Shown piece after piece: positions 50,454-62,080 of a DNA stretch of 64,000 nt (positions are counted from its first letter, which is position 1; each line of letters opens with the position of its first letter). Below the pieces are notes generated by a model. It saw only the letters and a list, made by a program, of their open reading frames with translations. It had not been told where the DNA came from and searched no databases. Position numbers and translations under genes: made by a program. The stretch lies in the NCBI RefSeq assembly GCF_024868665.1, contig NC_079898.1, forward strand, positions 18,286,403 through 18,350,402, written 5' to 3'. Source of the DNA: Triplophysa rosa. Its lineage: Eukaryota > Chordata > Actinopteri > Cypriniformes > Nemacheilidae.

Positions 50454-53236
50454 TCTTGGATAAAAATGCCATTGCAAGGTGTGTCATTTAAGTCAGAACT
50501 CCAGAACATTTGGCAAAATGCATCGTTCATTTCGCACAGTGATACCGGCGATTCTCTGATAAAGCGTACAATAACACAAATGCCTGAAACCCGAGCGCGT
50601 TCACATCAGCGAAATAATTACGCCCTTTTTCCGCCTCTCACAGGGTTGAGAATATATGTTGGGTGCCTGATAGCCCGTGTTTTCAGAACCACCCAGAATA
50701 AAAAGAAATGAGTGCGGAGTTAATTGAGAACAGAGCGCGGCCAGAGCGACTAATCAAACACAGCTCTGGCAATAACCTTCACTCAGCTGAGCCCAAAACC
50801 CTCTCCCTTCTGCTCTTTCTTTCACCCAGTTGGCCCAATCATAAGGGTGGCCAGGAATCTGTTGAGCTGAGTAACCAGAGAAAAATTTTCACGGACTGTG
50901 GAGAATCAAGCAGACCGCCAATACCAAGCTTAGTACTGTGCATAATTATCATTCGAAGAAAAAAAACACAAGGCCCCACCTGTGTCCTCTAACAGGACCA
51001 TAAAACCTAAGGGCATTTACACACAATCAAGCTGTGAGGTTTGTATAAACAGCAGTCCCCCCGAAATCACTTGGCAAAGCCCAATGAATCATAAAAGCCA
51101 TTAAGAAAAATAAAAGACCATTATGTACCAAACGTCGAGCAACTGAAAAGTCAAGTCGCCCTGCAAAATGTAACATCTGTTCTCCGTCCACATCGAGTTC
51201 CTCAGAATTCCACCAGAAAATGTTCCACCTTTACAGATCCCTCAGTAAAGTCAATGACCTCACCATTACTTTGCAAGAATCATAAACGTTTTTGTTTTTC
51301 AACAAGTCATTTTGCCCCATTAGCCAATCGTGAGGTCATTATATTCATTCAAAACAGAAGAGCACTCTCCACTTCACCATGACTGACAGCTACTGCCTGG
51401 ACACCGGAGCATCTGAGGTCCCTCTTAAAGGCACCTTCACCATTTTATTCTTTGAAATCAAGACAAAAAATGTTGTAAAGTGCGAACAGATGTAGATTTA
51501 CGGTGCAGATGGGGCTTATAAATAAGGTTGAAGTGTCAGCTCGGAGAAAGAGTGCGTTTGATGGACAGCAGCATGTCTGCGGTGATGGCCGCTGCGGTGA
51601 GCTCTATCCTAGTGTGTTTTACCTCTACACCAGCACTGACTCTGCGCTGACACATGCTGATCCCATTCACTGAGTAAACAAGAACTCTCTGTGGCATTAG
51701 TCACGGTGTTTTAACAACAGATGACTGAATTTATTAAAGCGTGTGGCCCGAGGAGATAGAGAATGGCATCACTACTTGCTTTTTGCGACTTCAGTCTTTG
51801 TTTTGAAGCAATAAAGTAATAAAGATCGTAGATCATATTGATGTCTTTAAAAATTACGATAATTTTATATTCGTTTAAAATTGAATTTTTAAACTTAGAA
51901 ATGTAATTTTGATACCCAGGGTCATTGCATAGGGATGGGAAGTTGTATGGTATATAAACATGGCAAAGAAACCAAAATCTTCATATCGAAAGGAGACAAA
52001 CACAAAGTGAAAATTGAAACAATAATCATATTTCACAAAAACTGCATCTTCAGAAATAATTTCATGAAATTACAAAAAGAGAAACTGATATATGTTGATA
52101 CGATCACAGTTTACAAAGAGGAAAACCACATAAAATACACATTTTTTAAGCCATACTGAAGCTATACGACAGCAATGTGGGCGGAAAAAAAAGAAGCTTT
52201 TGATAGACTTCAAGCACTAGTTAGTTTTGGCATTTCATGAAAGTTAATAAAAGAAGAAAAAAATAAAAATAAAACACAGACAGAGATAATTCAGCTAAAA
52301 ACATAAAAGAATAAACTAAACACTCAACCCATAAAATATTAATTTTGGGCTCTTAAATCGCACCAGATGAGGGAGCTCACTTCCACATTGATGCGTATCA
52401 AAACCTCGGAGGAATCACATAAGAAACAAAAGTCAGACAGCTTTAGGAGGAGGAAGCGGTATGGGATCACAGAGCAAACATTGACGTTTACATTTATTCA
52501 TTCAAAGGACGCTTTCATCCAAAGCGACTTACAACAAAGAATGCTGCTGACACAGCGCATGGATTCTCTTAGAGATCAGCCACTCAGTAAAGACATTTTT
52601 GTCATTTCCCAACTCTTTGTGGCTCATGGATCCATGAAGGAAGACTTTTAAGGGCCAGCCACAGTACAGCGACACTCTGTCTGCATGCCTGGGTCACACT
52701 TCACCTAGACTCGCTTCACTGCTGCCTCAATCCAACGGTCAGCAGTTTTCAAAAACTCGCAGCCTGATCCGTGATCCCGAAACATCCTTACAAGTAACCG
52801 ACGTGACCTTCTTTTAAACAAATAAAAGAGTTGTCTAAGTCACAACCCTTTTTCCTGTTCTTAGAAGTCTGGGGAACTTTTTAAGCAAGATTTCTTGTTC
52901 AGCCTGAGGCACATTCGTGGTTTTAAGTTTCAGTGACAAAACAAACTTGTCCGCTATCGGAGCAGTCTTAAGTATTTATGAATAAGACTGCAGTGTGTTC
53001 TTTTCCTGTGTCAACATTATACTGCGAGTGGCTTGATTCTGAGCAGCGCTGTATTACAATGTCATAAAAAATAATGTTTGTATTTTAAGTAAGAGGTCTA
53101 AGCAGTTGCAAATGTTTGAAGACGAAGATTTGTTTGGAAAAACTTTCCAACATTCATTTAGCATCCATGATTTGTTTATTTACAGGAAAATGAAACACAA
53201 CGTAAATTCATTTTGCAATTACGCCATGTTCTGCTT
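50454..53236. other. Gene desert block with a retroposon tail at 52480-52560
   Basis: Mostly unique sequence. At about 52480-52560 the motif GGACGCTTTCATCCAAAGCG and GACTTACAACAAAG marks a common teleost retroposon 3' segment. The frame at 52367-52651 runs through it and is not a gene. No coding exon recognised. Confidence 0.5.
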
Positions 53237-53497
53237 AAAGGGATAGTTCGACAAAATTGTATTTAATCATCCTCAAGTGATACCCAACATGACTTTCGTC
53301 GGCAGAACACAAAAGAAGATATTTTGAAAAATGGTGGTAACCAAACAACACTGACCCCCATTGACTTCAATTGTAATGGACAGAAAACCACTAACAACTT
53401 TCTTAAAATATCTCCTTTTGTGCTACAAAGAAGAAAGAGTCATATACAGGTTTTAAATGACATGAGTGTGCATAAATAATGACAGAATTAACTCCCT
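53237..53497. repeat. Foldback repeat copy
   Basis: Left end TTAAAGGGATAGTTCGACAA; interior GGTAACCAAACAACACTGAC and AAGAAAGAGTCATATACAGG; right end decayed. Confidence 0.85.
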
Positions 53498-55063
53498 GTG
53501 TGTTCCATGCTTTAAAGGAAATTAGGGATCTTTTTACCCGATAAACAGGATGCATGAGTTCATGTCTGTGGTGGAGATGCTTTCAGTTCAACGGGCCAAT
53601 CCGTGTCCTCTCTGCAGGCAGGCCCTCTGGGTTTGGTGCTGTTGATTGATGTGTGCAAGATATCCTTCTTCCCCTGATCTATTCTGCTCTCACACCCCAC
53701 TGAGTGTCCATAACCTGCTGACTGCTGCTGTCATCAGACTGACAAAATCCAGCCTTAACACACTGTATAATGGGATGTACGTTGAGCTGTTTTAAAATAA
53801 TTTACTGTTACACTCAACACACTCAGGCTTAAAACACTACATAAATAAATACAGGAAAACTGGCTTTTCTAATGACCCCATCGATTATAAAAAACAATTT
53901 AAAAACACTTCTTTTGTTTGATAGCAATATTTAAACTCCGTTTGGGTACATTTTTTATAATCTTGTGTCACAAAACAGTTAGGTCAACAATATAAAAGTT
54001 TTACTTACTTGAGTTGCTACAGTTTTAGCTTGAATGGAGAGAAAACATCAAAGCTTTAAGCTTATTTGTAGGCCAGGTGCCAGATTCTCAGACGGCTTGT
54101 GTTGTGCCAAAATTCAAGCTTTTACAAGAATTCGAATTCAGCACCAGCCCTCAATGTTGGCCAGCCACTTATAAAAAAGACAAAAGAACAACAAATTAGG
54201 ATGTTTGGAGGCACGTACGAGTCTAAAATGAGAACAGGAAGAAAGCAACTGTTAATGCATTCTGGTGACGTTTCTCAATTCTTTCTGCAATATTACTTCA
54301 AATAAATTAAATGTAAAATATATCATTTTTACAAAGTTCCTAAATGTAAATGTACAGTAAAGCATTTTGCTTCAAGAGCCCTTTGTCCTCACAACCCAAT
54401 CAGAGTTCAGAGTTTCCAGGTCTTCCCATGGGTTACTGATGTCGAGAACTAATGGAGCACTGCATTGTCTTCATCATCAAGTGAAGAATTGATGCTTTCT
54501 GCGTGTCAGCAGTGAATGGCTCTCGCTATTTTTCGTGTGGTTCTGCTCCATCTGTTGATTGGCCCAACTGGTGGTCAAAGCAGGAAAACGTTTGTGACAC
54601 AACAGAAGAGGTAAAGGGGCAAACACAAAGGCACAGCCGGCTGGACCCTTGCCACTTTAGAGCCACAATGAGCCGGCAGAAATGCCCCCCACTGTGCTCG
54701 ATACCTCAATGGTTCCCTCACCCCAGGATGAGTCCTGCATGCGAACCTAATCTGAGACTCGAAGGCCTCACTCTCATAATGTGTTCAGCCATTCGGGTTT
54801 TTCCTGGACCACACTGGTGCGTCACTGCACATGCTTCTTGATATGTTGACTAATGAACACTTTTTTAATCTGTATTTCTTCTTATAAAAGTAAGAAATAT
54901 GCAGTGCTTAAATTTATCACCTGTTATAAGAGAGAAAACAGGCCAAAAACTTGTTTAAAACTAAAATATTTATTGTCATTTATTGGGCAAATAACGGACT
55001 GCAGCAACTAAATAATCTTAATTCCTGCTTTTATATCCAAATCTGAGGCGGCACATTCAACTA
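53498..55063. other. Gene desert block
   Basis: GC-richer non-repetitive stretches at about 53560-53730 and 54490-54800. The plus frame at 54503-54841 (112 codons) has no family motif or splice context. Confidence 0.45.
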
Positions 55064-55215
55064 TTAAAGGGATACTTCATCCAAAACTGACAATTCTGTC
55101 ATGAATTAATCCCCCCAAGTTGTTTCAAACCTGTATAAATTGTTCTGTGGAATACAAAGAAAGATATTTGCTAAAATGTGAGCAATTGACAGAATTTTCC
55201 CTTTTGCGTCTGAAT
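55064..55215. repeat. Foldback repeat, short diverged copy
   Basis: TTAAAGGGATACTTCATCCA, then CAATTCTGTCATGAATTAAT, ending TTGACAGAATTTTCCCTTTT. The interior is mostly lost. Confidence 0.75.
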
Positions 55216-56750
55216 AAAAACATTTAAAAGTGCTTTACAACTTTAACTACAACAATTTTTTTTCTGCCTTTCTTGTAAAACAGTAAATTTGAAAATTAAC
55301 AGATAACAACAATATTTTAGCATTAGAAATATTACTGTGACTAAAAAGTTTACACATACTGGTGGAATACAGAAACATAAAAATATTTTGGTAATCAGCT
55401 GTGGTACCAATCTTACATTGGGTGGTGGTCTAATACATTTATTAAGCACTGTATACCTAAAATTCCGACATGAATAAAATACAGTAAAAAACGTTAAAAA
55501 ATAAATTCTGGAAGTCATTTCATGCATCCGTGCAAATATGCACTTGTAGTTTTCTATCTAAAGAAATTGATTCAAAACTAGATATTTTCTTTTTATGGAA
55601 ATATTAGCCCACCAAATAATGCCAAGAGGAATTTGGAAAAGCCACAATCTGACCCACCAAAGAAATCCAAGAATGTTATTGCACTTTTGGTCTGTTTGAT
55701 GTTATTCAGTGTCTGACTGTGTCCGATTGTATCGTATTGAAGATTTATGATTCAGCAAACCATCTGAGTGTGGTTGAACAGTTGCGAACGATTATGGAAC
55801 AGTAAATCTCAGCATTGGGCACATGCTCCAAGGGTGCAGCAAAGGTTTGTCATGTTTTTTCGAGAAAGTGTAGTAAATGCATTGACGGGCGAGAGAAAAC
55901 TGAGCTCAGTTAATGGACCTACCCCACAGTTTTCTCCACAGACGCCTCCTGAAACAATTAGAAGCCGGCCAAAGCATGAAGCTGCAGATTAGCAACTGTG
56001 TTGCAGATAAATACACCTTTAAGGTATATAAATACATTTAGTAACAAAAACAAAACACAATAGGAAATGTGGTTTATGTTTTGGATTTGAGAGTTATGTC
56101 ATGTACACTGGTGTTCTTGCTTCTCTAAACTTTTACTCTCTTGAATTGTGCAATGCGCTTATATAACGATAGAGTTGGCAATACTTCTGAACCTTTGGGA
56201 TTGATCTTCACGCAGATCCTACGGCTCCACTTAACCTTGACAGCTCTGTACTAACAGGATATGGGGCTTTTTTCAATGAATAGATGATTTAAGTGCCCAG
56301 GACTGAGTGTGGATTGAGCAATATTTGCTGGCATGATTGTGAGATCGGCATGTTTTGATTAGCTTTTTGTTTAGACCACAAGCTTGTTAGAGCAAAGAAC
56401 GGTTACAATGGAGATCGAATCGTTGTGCCAAAGCGATTTACATAAGCTCAAATTGTTCCATTGATGATTTGAGATTTAAATAAATCCACCGGTTCCAAGA
56501 CAGATAAAATGTGTTTCACCAACACATGACAATGCTTAATTGTGGAAAATTACTGACAGGTTTATCGGTTGGCCTCAAAAACGAAGGATAAAGTTTGTTT
56601 CAAAGTCATAAAATCTTGATTTATTATTGATTCTATATTTCTGAAAACAGAAGAGAACATTTTGTTTCTTTATAGCAAATGACTGGAAATTGATTTTAAC
56701 CCACATTTAATCCACATAAAACAATCACTTGCTACGCAGATGACAAGTTA
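55216..56750. other. Gene desert block, nothing recognised
   Basis: AT-rich sequence with no protein motif or transposon end that I can identify. Frames at 55243-55527 and 55768-55992 are unsupported. Confidence 0.5.
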
Positions 56751-57050
56751 AGGGGACAGTTCACCCAAAATGAAAATTCTGTCATCATTTACTCACCCTT
56801 TTATCATTTCAAACCTATGACTTTCTGTCTTCCCCAGAACACAAAAGATGATATTTTGAACAAAGGCGTTACCCCATTCACTTCTATTTTATGCACACAA
56901 AACCATTGCAAGTCAACGGGTAATGCTGTTGTTCGCTTACAAACATTCTATAAAATATCTTCTTTTGTGTTCTGCGTCATACAGATTTGAAATGACAAAA
57001 GGCTGAGTACACAGTGACAGAATTTTCATTTATAAATGATCTGACCCTCT
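56751..57050. repeat. Foldback repeat, near full length
   Basis: Left end AAGGGGACAGTTCACCCAAA; arms GAACACAAAAGATGATATTT and AAAATATCTTCTTTTGTGTT; right end TGACAGAATTTTCATTTATA. Confidence 0.9.
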
Positions 57051-57092
57051 AACTGTGACTTGAACATTCTTCAATATACGGTAAACATACAC

Positions 57093-57225
57093 AGCAAAAT
57101 CGCCAGTGTTAAAAAGGGTCAAATTAACTCTCACAGTGTTTATATAATCCACATTTTCAGAGTGTGGATTATATATACACTGTGAGTGTTAATTTGACCT
57201 CTTTAACACTGGCGATTTTACTGTG
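57093..57225. mobile_element. Hairpin MITE, copy 2
   Basis: CACAGCAAAATCGCCAGTGT at the left and CTGGCGATTTTACTGTG at the right, with almost perfect self-complementarity over about 63 bp per arm and a loop of about 10 bp near TTTTCAGAGTG. Flanked by TA on both sides. Nearly identical to 63628-63766. Confidence 0.9.
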
Positions 57226-58313
57226 TACTGACCAAATGATTTCACTTCAAGGAACAACAGGGACTTTTTTTCGAATAGAGTGATACCAGAGATATTTACT
57301 TATTGAATCACAGACCGCATTCAAGAAACAATATCTTTCTACTTTAGCCATCAATGTGACAAAAACACAGTGCTCTTGCACAGACTCTCCAACATTCTAT
57401 GACTGTATGTGACATTGCAGTCCCCACAAACCTTCATCGTCATGTCTGCGGTTACGGTTTAATGTGCTACATGCAGATTTTAGACTGTATGCTGAGTCCT
57501 GTGGGACGGTGATTCCCGCTTTTGTGCACATGTTGCCTGCATTACATTCAGATTACATCTATTGAGAGAAAGGGTCACTCCAAAACATGCAGACTATTTA
57601 CATGATTTTTGTAAACTTACCATCAAAAAATATATATTTTAAAGCTAATTTCTGCATCCCAAGACAACTACTTTTTTTTCCGAGCAGGTTCCACAAGGCA
57701 CTAATATCATCTGCCATATACAAATGTCTTACTTATGAATGTCTCTTCATATTAAACTCAAGGAAAAGTATTTTGACTTTGAAAAAATAACACACTTCAA
57801 GCATAAGGTATTTTATTTGTCATTAGATTCTACTTGTATACGTGTGATGCTTGTCGGGTGATCGTCCATACAAACACGGGCTGTGAGATAAGTAAATATG
57901 TGTGAAGCATCTGCCGTCTTTAAGCTTTCTCCGTTTGCCCTCGGTTGCCTCCTTCCCCTTCATCACTTGATTTTATTCCCTCCAAGTCGACATCAACTTT
58001 AGTTGCCATAGAGCCACAGACAAAGACAAACGTAATGTGATTTTTCTCCCTTCGCACAAAAAGCAATAGCAGATGTCGCACACACAGTCCCACACAACGC
58101 CTCGACTGCTATACAAAGCCAACTGGAGACTCTGTAGACATCACAGGATCTACTTAATCCTATAAAAACCATAGAAAAAAAGAGAAAGCGACAGGATTAA
58201 GTGAATGAGAGAAAGAAAAGGAAAAATGAAAATGAAAATGAGATTCTTAAATATCTCATTTTTCTCATAGAAAGCACTGAGATTACAATAAGATTAAATA
58301 AAGCAAGTCTAGA
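57226..58313. other. Gene desert block, nothing recognised
   Basis: No exon or repeat identified with confidence. The stretch near 57900-58150 is somewhat GC-richer. Confidence 0.5.
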
Positions 58314-58620
58314 ATTAAAGTCATAGTTCACCCAAATTCTGTCATCATTTACTCATCCTCTTGCCATTTCAAACCTGTACGACTTCCTTCCTTCCGCAGA
58401 ACACAAAAGAGGATATTTTTAAGAATATTGGTATCCGAACAGCACTGGTCCACATTCACCTCTATTGTATGGACACAAAACCAATGCAAGTGAATGGGGG
58501 CCAGTTAACAACATTCTTCAAAATCATCTTTTGTGTTCTGTGGAAAGAGTCATTTAGGTTTGAAATGACAAGAGGAAATGATGACAGAATTTTTGTTTTT
58601 GGGTGAACTATCACTTTAAA
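58314..58620. repeat. Foldback repeat, near full length
   Basis: Left end ATTAAAGTCATAGTTCACCC; arms GAACACAAAAGAGGATATTT and TCAAAATCATCTTTTGTGTT; right end TTTTGGGTGAACTATCACTT. Confidence 0.9.
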
Positions 58621-58754
58621 TGCTGAGATTTCAATATAAACTCAAACAGTTCTCATCCCATGATGTAAATTTTTGAGCTATACATTCATTTTAAAGCAAT
58701 ACTCTTACCAGTTGTCTCAATTGTGTAGATTTCTATTCATACTATGGAAGTTAA

Positions 58755-58905
58755 AAGAAAAGAAAGGATAGTTGAAGACATTTTGAAGATCGTGGTAAAC
58801 AAACAACATTGAGCCTAGAGGAAAGTCATACAGGTTATCAACAATATGAGGGTGGGCAAATTATGACAGATTTTTTTATTTTTGGGTGAACTGTTCCTTT
58901 AAGGA
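58755..58905. repeat. Foldback repeat, right half
   Basis: GAAAGTCATACAGGTTATCA through TTTTTGGGTGAACTGTTCCT; the left end is missing or diverged. Confidence 0.8.
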
Positions 58906-60940
58906 GACGCATTTGATGCCTAAACAATGTATATCTCCAATGAGTAAGCATAAAATTCCTCCTGACTGTTCACCCATCATGCATGTTAGTTCAAACCTTT
59001 AAAGCTCACATTACAGTTCCACCGCCAGATGTTGCCTCGTGTGATTCCTGTGACCAAACCTGCTGTTAACTATCAGCAATCAGTGTTTCTAGGTCATCTG
59101 TGTCACTCAGGGGGATCATATCTGCAGCAGCCCCTCATTTCCATCTCGTTCTGACAGTCGGAGATCTGTGTGAGATGTGCAGGCCAAACAGTGAAGAGGC
59201 ATCCAACCGAGAAACCATTCATGAGACTGTCCTGTGTCTCATTACCAACATAAAGGGGAAAAAAAATCACGGGGCACATTTACGCTCCATCTCCCGTATA
59301 CATCTGCCAGCAGAGATTCTATAATGAAACCTTTTAGGATGATTTAACCTCACATGTTTTCTTCTATGGGTCTCCTGGGATCATGAGCTCAAACGTTGTT
59401 GCGATTTTAATGGGTTTGTCACGACAAGTATTTTACGGAGAATTTTATGCCAGATTTAAAGGGCCCTCACGCGAGACTTTGCGCCCTATTGACTCCCATT
59501 CATACGCATTCACATTCAGCTGTGTATGAAAGTTCATACTCTGACCTGCAACAAGAAGTCACGTGACCAATGCTGACAATCTCTGTCAGATTGTTGCAAT
59601 GCAGAGATTGTTGCCTCGGAGATTTGCATGTCTGGGTGAAACTCCATCACTCCGCAGGCATACAGAGGGCATGGAGTCTGCGGGGCTGGATTTAGATCAA
59701 GACTCTTCTCGTGTTATCGATAACACCTCTGGTTTCCCCTGTTGGCCTTGTGTTTACTTTACTCAGGGGTGCTCCACAACATGCTCCATGTGGGGGGCGA
59801 CCACAACAGGGCAAGATCTGAGGATGACCCGACACTTCATGTAAATTGAATTTCCCTCATTAAAGTCCGCTGATAATCAAAAGGGTTAATGAGCTTTAAT
59901 CCAGAATTACTCAATGAATATTCCTATTTCGTGGCTTTGAAATGCTCTGTTGCAAGTAATAGGTTCTAATAGTTTGAATTTAAGCACCCAAAGTTTAAGA
60001 TTATTTTTACGATCTCTTTTTAACAAATGTATTGTTAAAATGCTTGTAAACAGCACACTCAAGAAAAAGTTGTTTGGGAATTTGTGGTGACCCGCTTCTT
60101 CTTCACAAGCTCTGAATCATATGCTGTTAAACTGTTTAGGCAAACTTATTACCATCACGAAGCAAATCCATCTATTCGAACACACGACTGATTTATAAAC
60201 TAAAGAACTAAACATACCAGCATCTTAAATGTGCTTCCTTAAATTGTATATTAACTTGCAACGTTGTTTAGTTCTAAGGTAAATGAAACAACATCTTTTT
60301 ACAAGCAGGTTTTATTCGTGGGAGAGTCTCATATTAACAAAACCTTTACATTTTAACATTCTGAACCGCACAGATCTTACACTAGGAGTTAATAAAGTTA
60401 AAAACTGCTTAGATAAGACACAGGCGGTCAAAGGGTGAGATGTGTCATTAAAAGACTATGCAAGGAAAACACTATAAAACAATATAATTACAAACACTTT
60501 CCTATTTAATCTACCTGAGGTGCTGCCTAGTCTTTACCTTCATTTGTTCAAACACATTACATGACTTTGAACTGAACACCACTGACTGATTTGCATGGCT
60601 TTACAATTAAAGTAAAAACTACAAAAATTGTCTTCCTCCATTTTTCGTTATTTATGGCCAGCTGGGAATGAGCCTGCAGAATCTCAGGGTGGGTGTGAAC
60701 TCTCCCACTGGTAGCACCTTGTAAAATGACATCTGCATTCACCTCCGGGCTTTTGAAGAGAGGAAAGCTGACCACTCAAGTTATTTTAAACACTTAGATA
60801 AAGTAAATAAAACTGAGAAGGGCAGCAACAAAATAGAAACAAACATTTCGAGGGCTTTTAAATAAGGTCAGATTTTATGACTGTTCACGTTTAAATGCTT
60901 CCAGTTTCTCTTCGTTGTGATCTACAAGCTTAAAGGTCTT
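58906..60940. other. Gene desert block proximal to cxcl12
   Basis: No coding exon recognised. A block at about 59845-59960 has clustered homeodomain-type cores (TTAATGAG and TTTAATCC) and is reported as a candidate regulatory element. Frames at 59563-59844 and 60557-60775 lack motifs. Confidence 0.45.
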
Positions 60941-60995
60941 AAAGGTATAGATCACCCAAAAATAAAAATCCTGCTACTCACCCTCGTGTTACTCC
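60941..60995. repeat. Foldback repeat, left end only
   Basis: AAAGGTATAGATCACCCAAA then AATAAAAATCCTGCTACTCA. About 1.1 kb upstream of cxcl12. Confidence 0.75.
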
Positions 60996-61942
60996 AATGT
61001 GAAAGCAGAGATTATTTCTCAGTCACAGGACTCGCGTAAAATATGGATCGCTCATCGCTCACTAAAGTGTATCCGGTGTAATTGACTGTGAGAGTGATCA
61101 AATACATGCCAACACTTGTACATTTCACTGCACTGGCACTGGCAAGTATGAGGCACTAAACAGCAGGTTTAACCCGGTGAGGTGGGTCTGTTTAGAATCC
61201 TATTACAAGAGAACTCTCTCTTCTCCTCTGAAGTTTTGGTAAGGGGGAGAAATCTAGCACGACGCACCATACCCTTGTAAACGGAGAGCACATCTGTGTC
61301 CTGTTAAACAAACTAATACACCCCCTCCCTCCCTCCCTCCCCATCAACATCACCCTACTCTGATTTAACTGGAAGCCTCGGTGGAAAATTCTGGACCAAT
61401 ATAAAACTAATTGTTCCCTCTCCTTTCAATCTCACTTTCTGGAAGAGACCATTGCAGACGTTACAGAAGATTAGCATTATTTATTTATTAAACGATTTAT
61501 TCCATATATTTGGTTATTTTGCTAATACAAGAGATACTATTTATTCATTTTCCCAAACAGTCATTACGAACATAAGCTAAGAATCAGTATTTATGCAAAC
61601 TGCGGCTAATTCAGTCTCTATACAACAGAGAATTTACCATGACTAAAAGCAAACAGATGCAAAGGTCTGGATTCTGTGTGGATAATTTGCCAGGTTCAAA
61701 CAGCCAAAATAAAGTAAAAATAATACATAGCCTAATATAGACACACTGTACACAAATAAATAAAACACATTTTATATACTTGTTTGAGCAAGTACAACAT
61801 TTTCCTAAAATCCTAAAAAATAGTGTTTGTACAATAAAAATCAAATATTAAAAAAGAAACAAAATGACGGTTTGATAGAAAAAAGAAACAAGCACCAGCA
61901 ATTTAATAGAGGATATTTGTACTGCCATAGCTGACAAATCGT

Positions 61943-61950
61943 CGTGGGAA
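61943..61950 (+). promoter_or_regulatory. RBPJ (CSL) type site upstream of cxcl12
   Basis: CGTGGGAA, the consensus for the Notch effector RBPJ, lies 131 bp before the cxcl12 start codon within a GC-richer promoter-like stretch. A single 8-mer match can occur by chance. Function is inferred. Confidence 0.35.
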
Positions 61951-62080
61951 CACCCACTTTCTCCTTTGAAGGTGGGGGATCGGAGGGGCTGTTCGCAAAT
62001 TTAACTCAGGCGCAGTTGTCCTGCTGTCACAGTTGCTTCTGGATTCTACATTGTGCGGATCTCTTCTTCACACTATTAAC

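Noticed and set aside
60557..60775. Minus frame (72 codons) as an exon
   Set aside because: No recognised motif and no convincing acceptor/donor pair around it.
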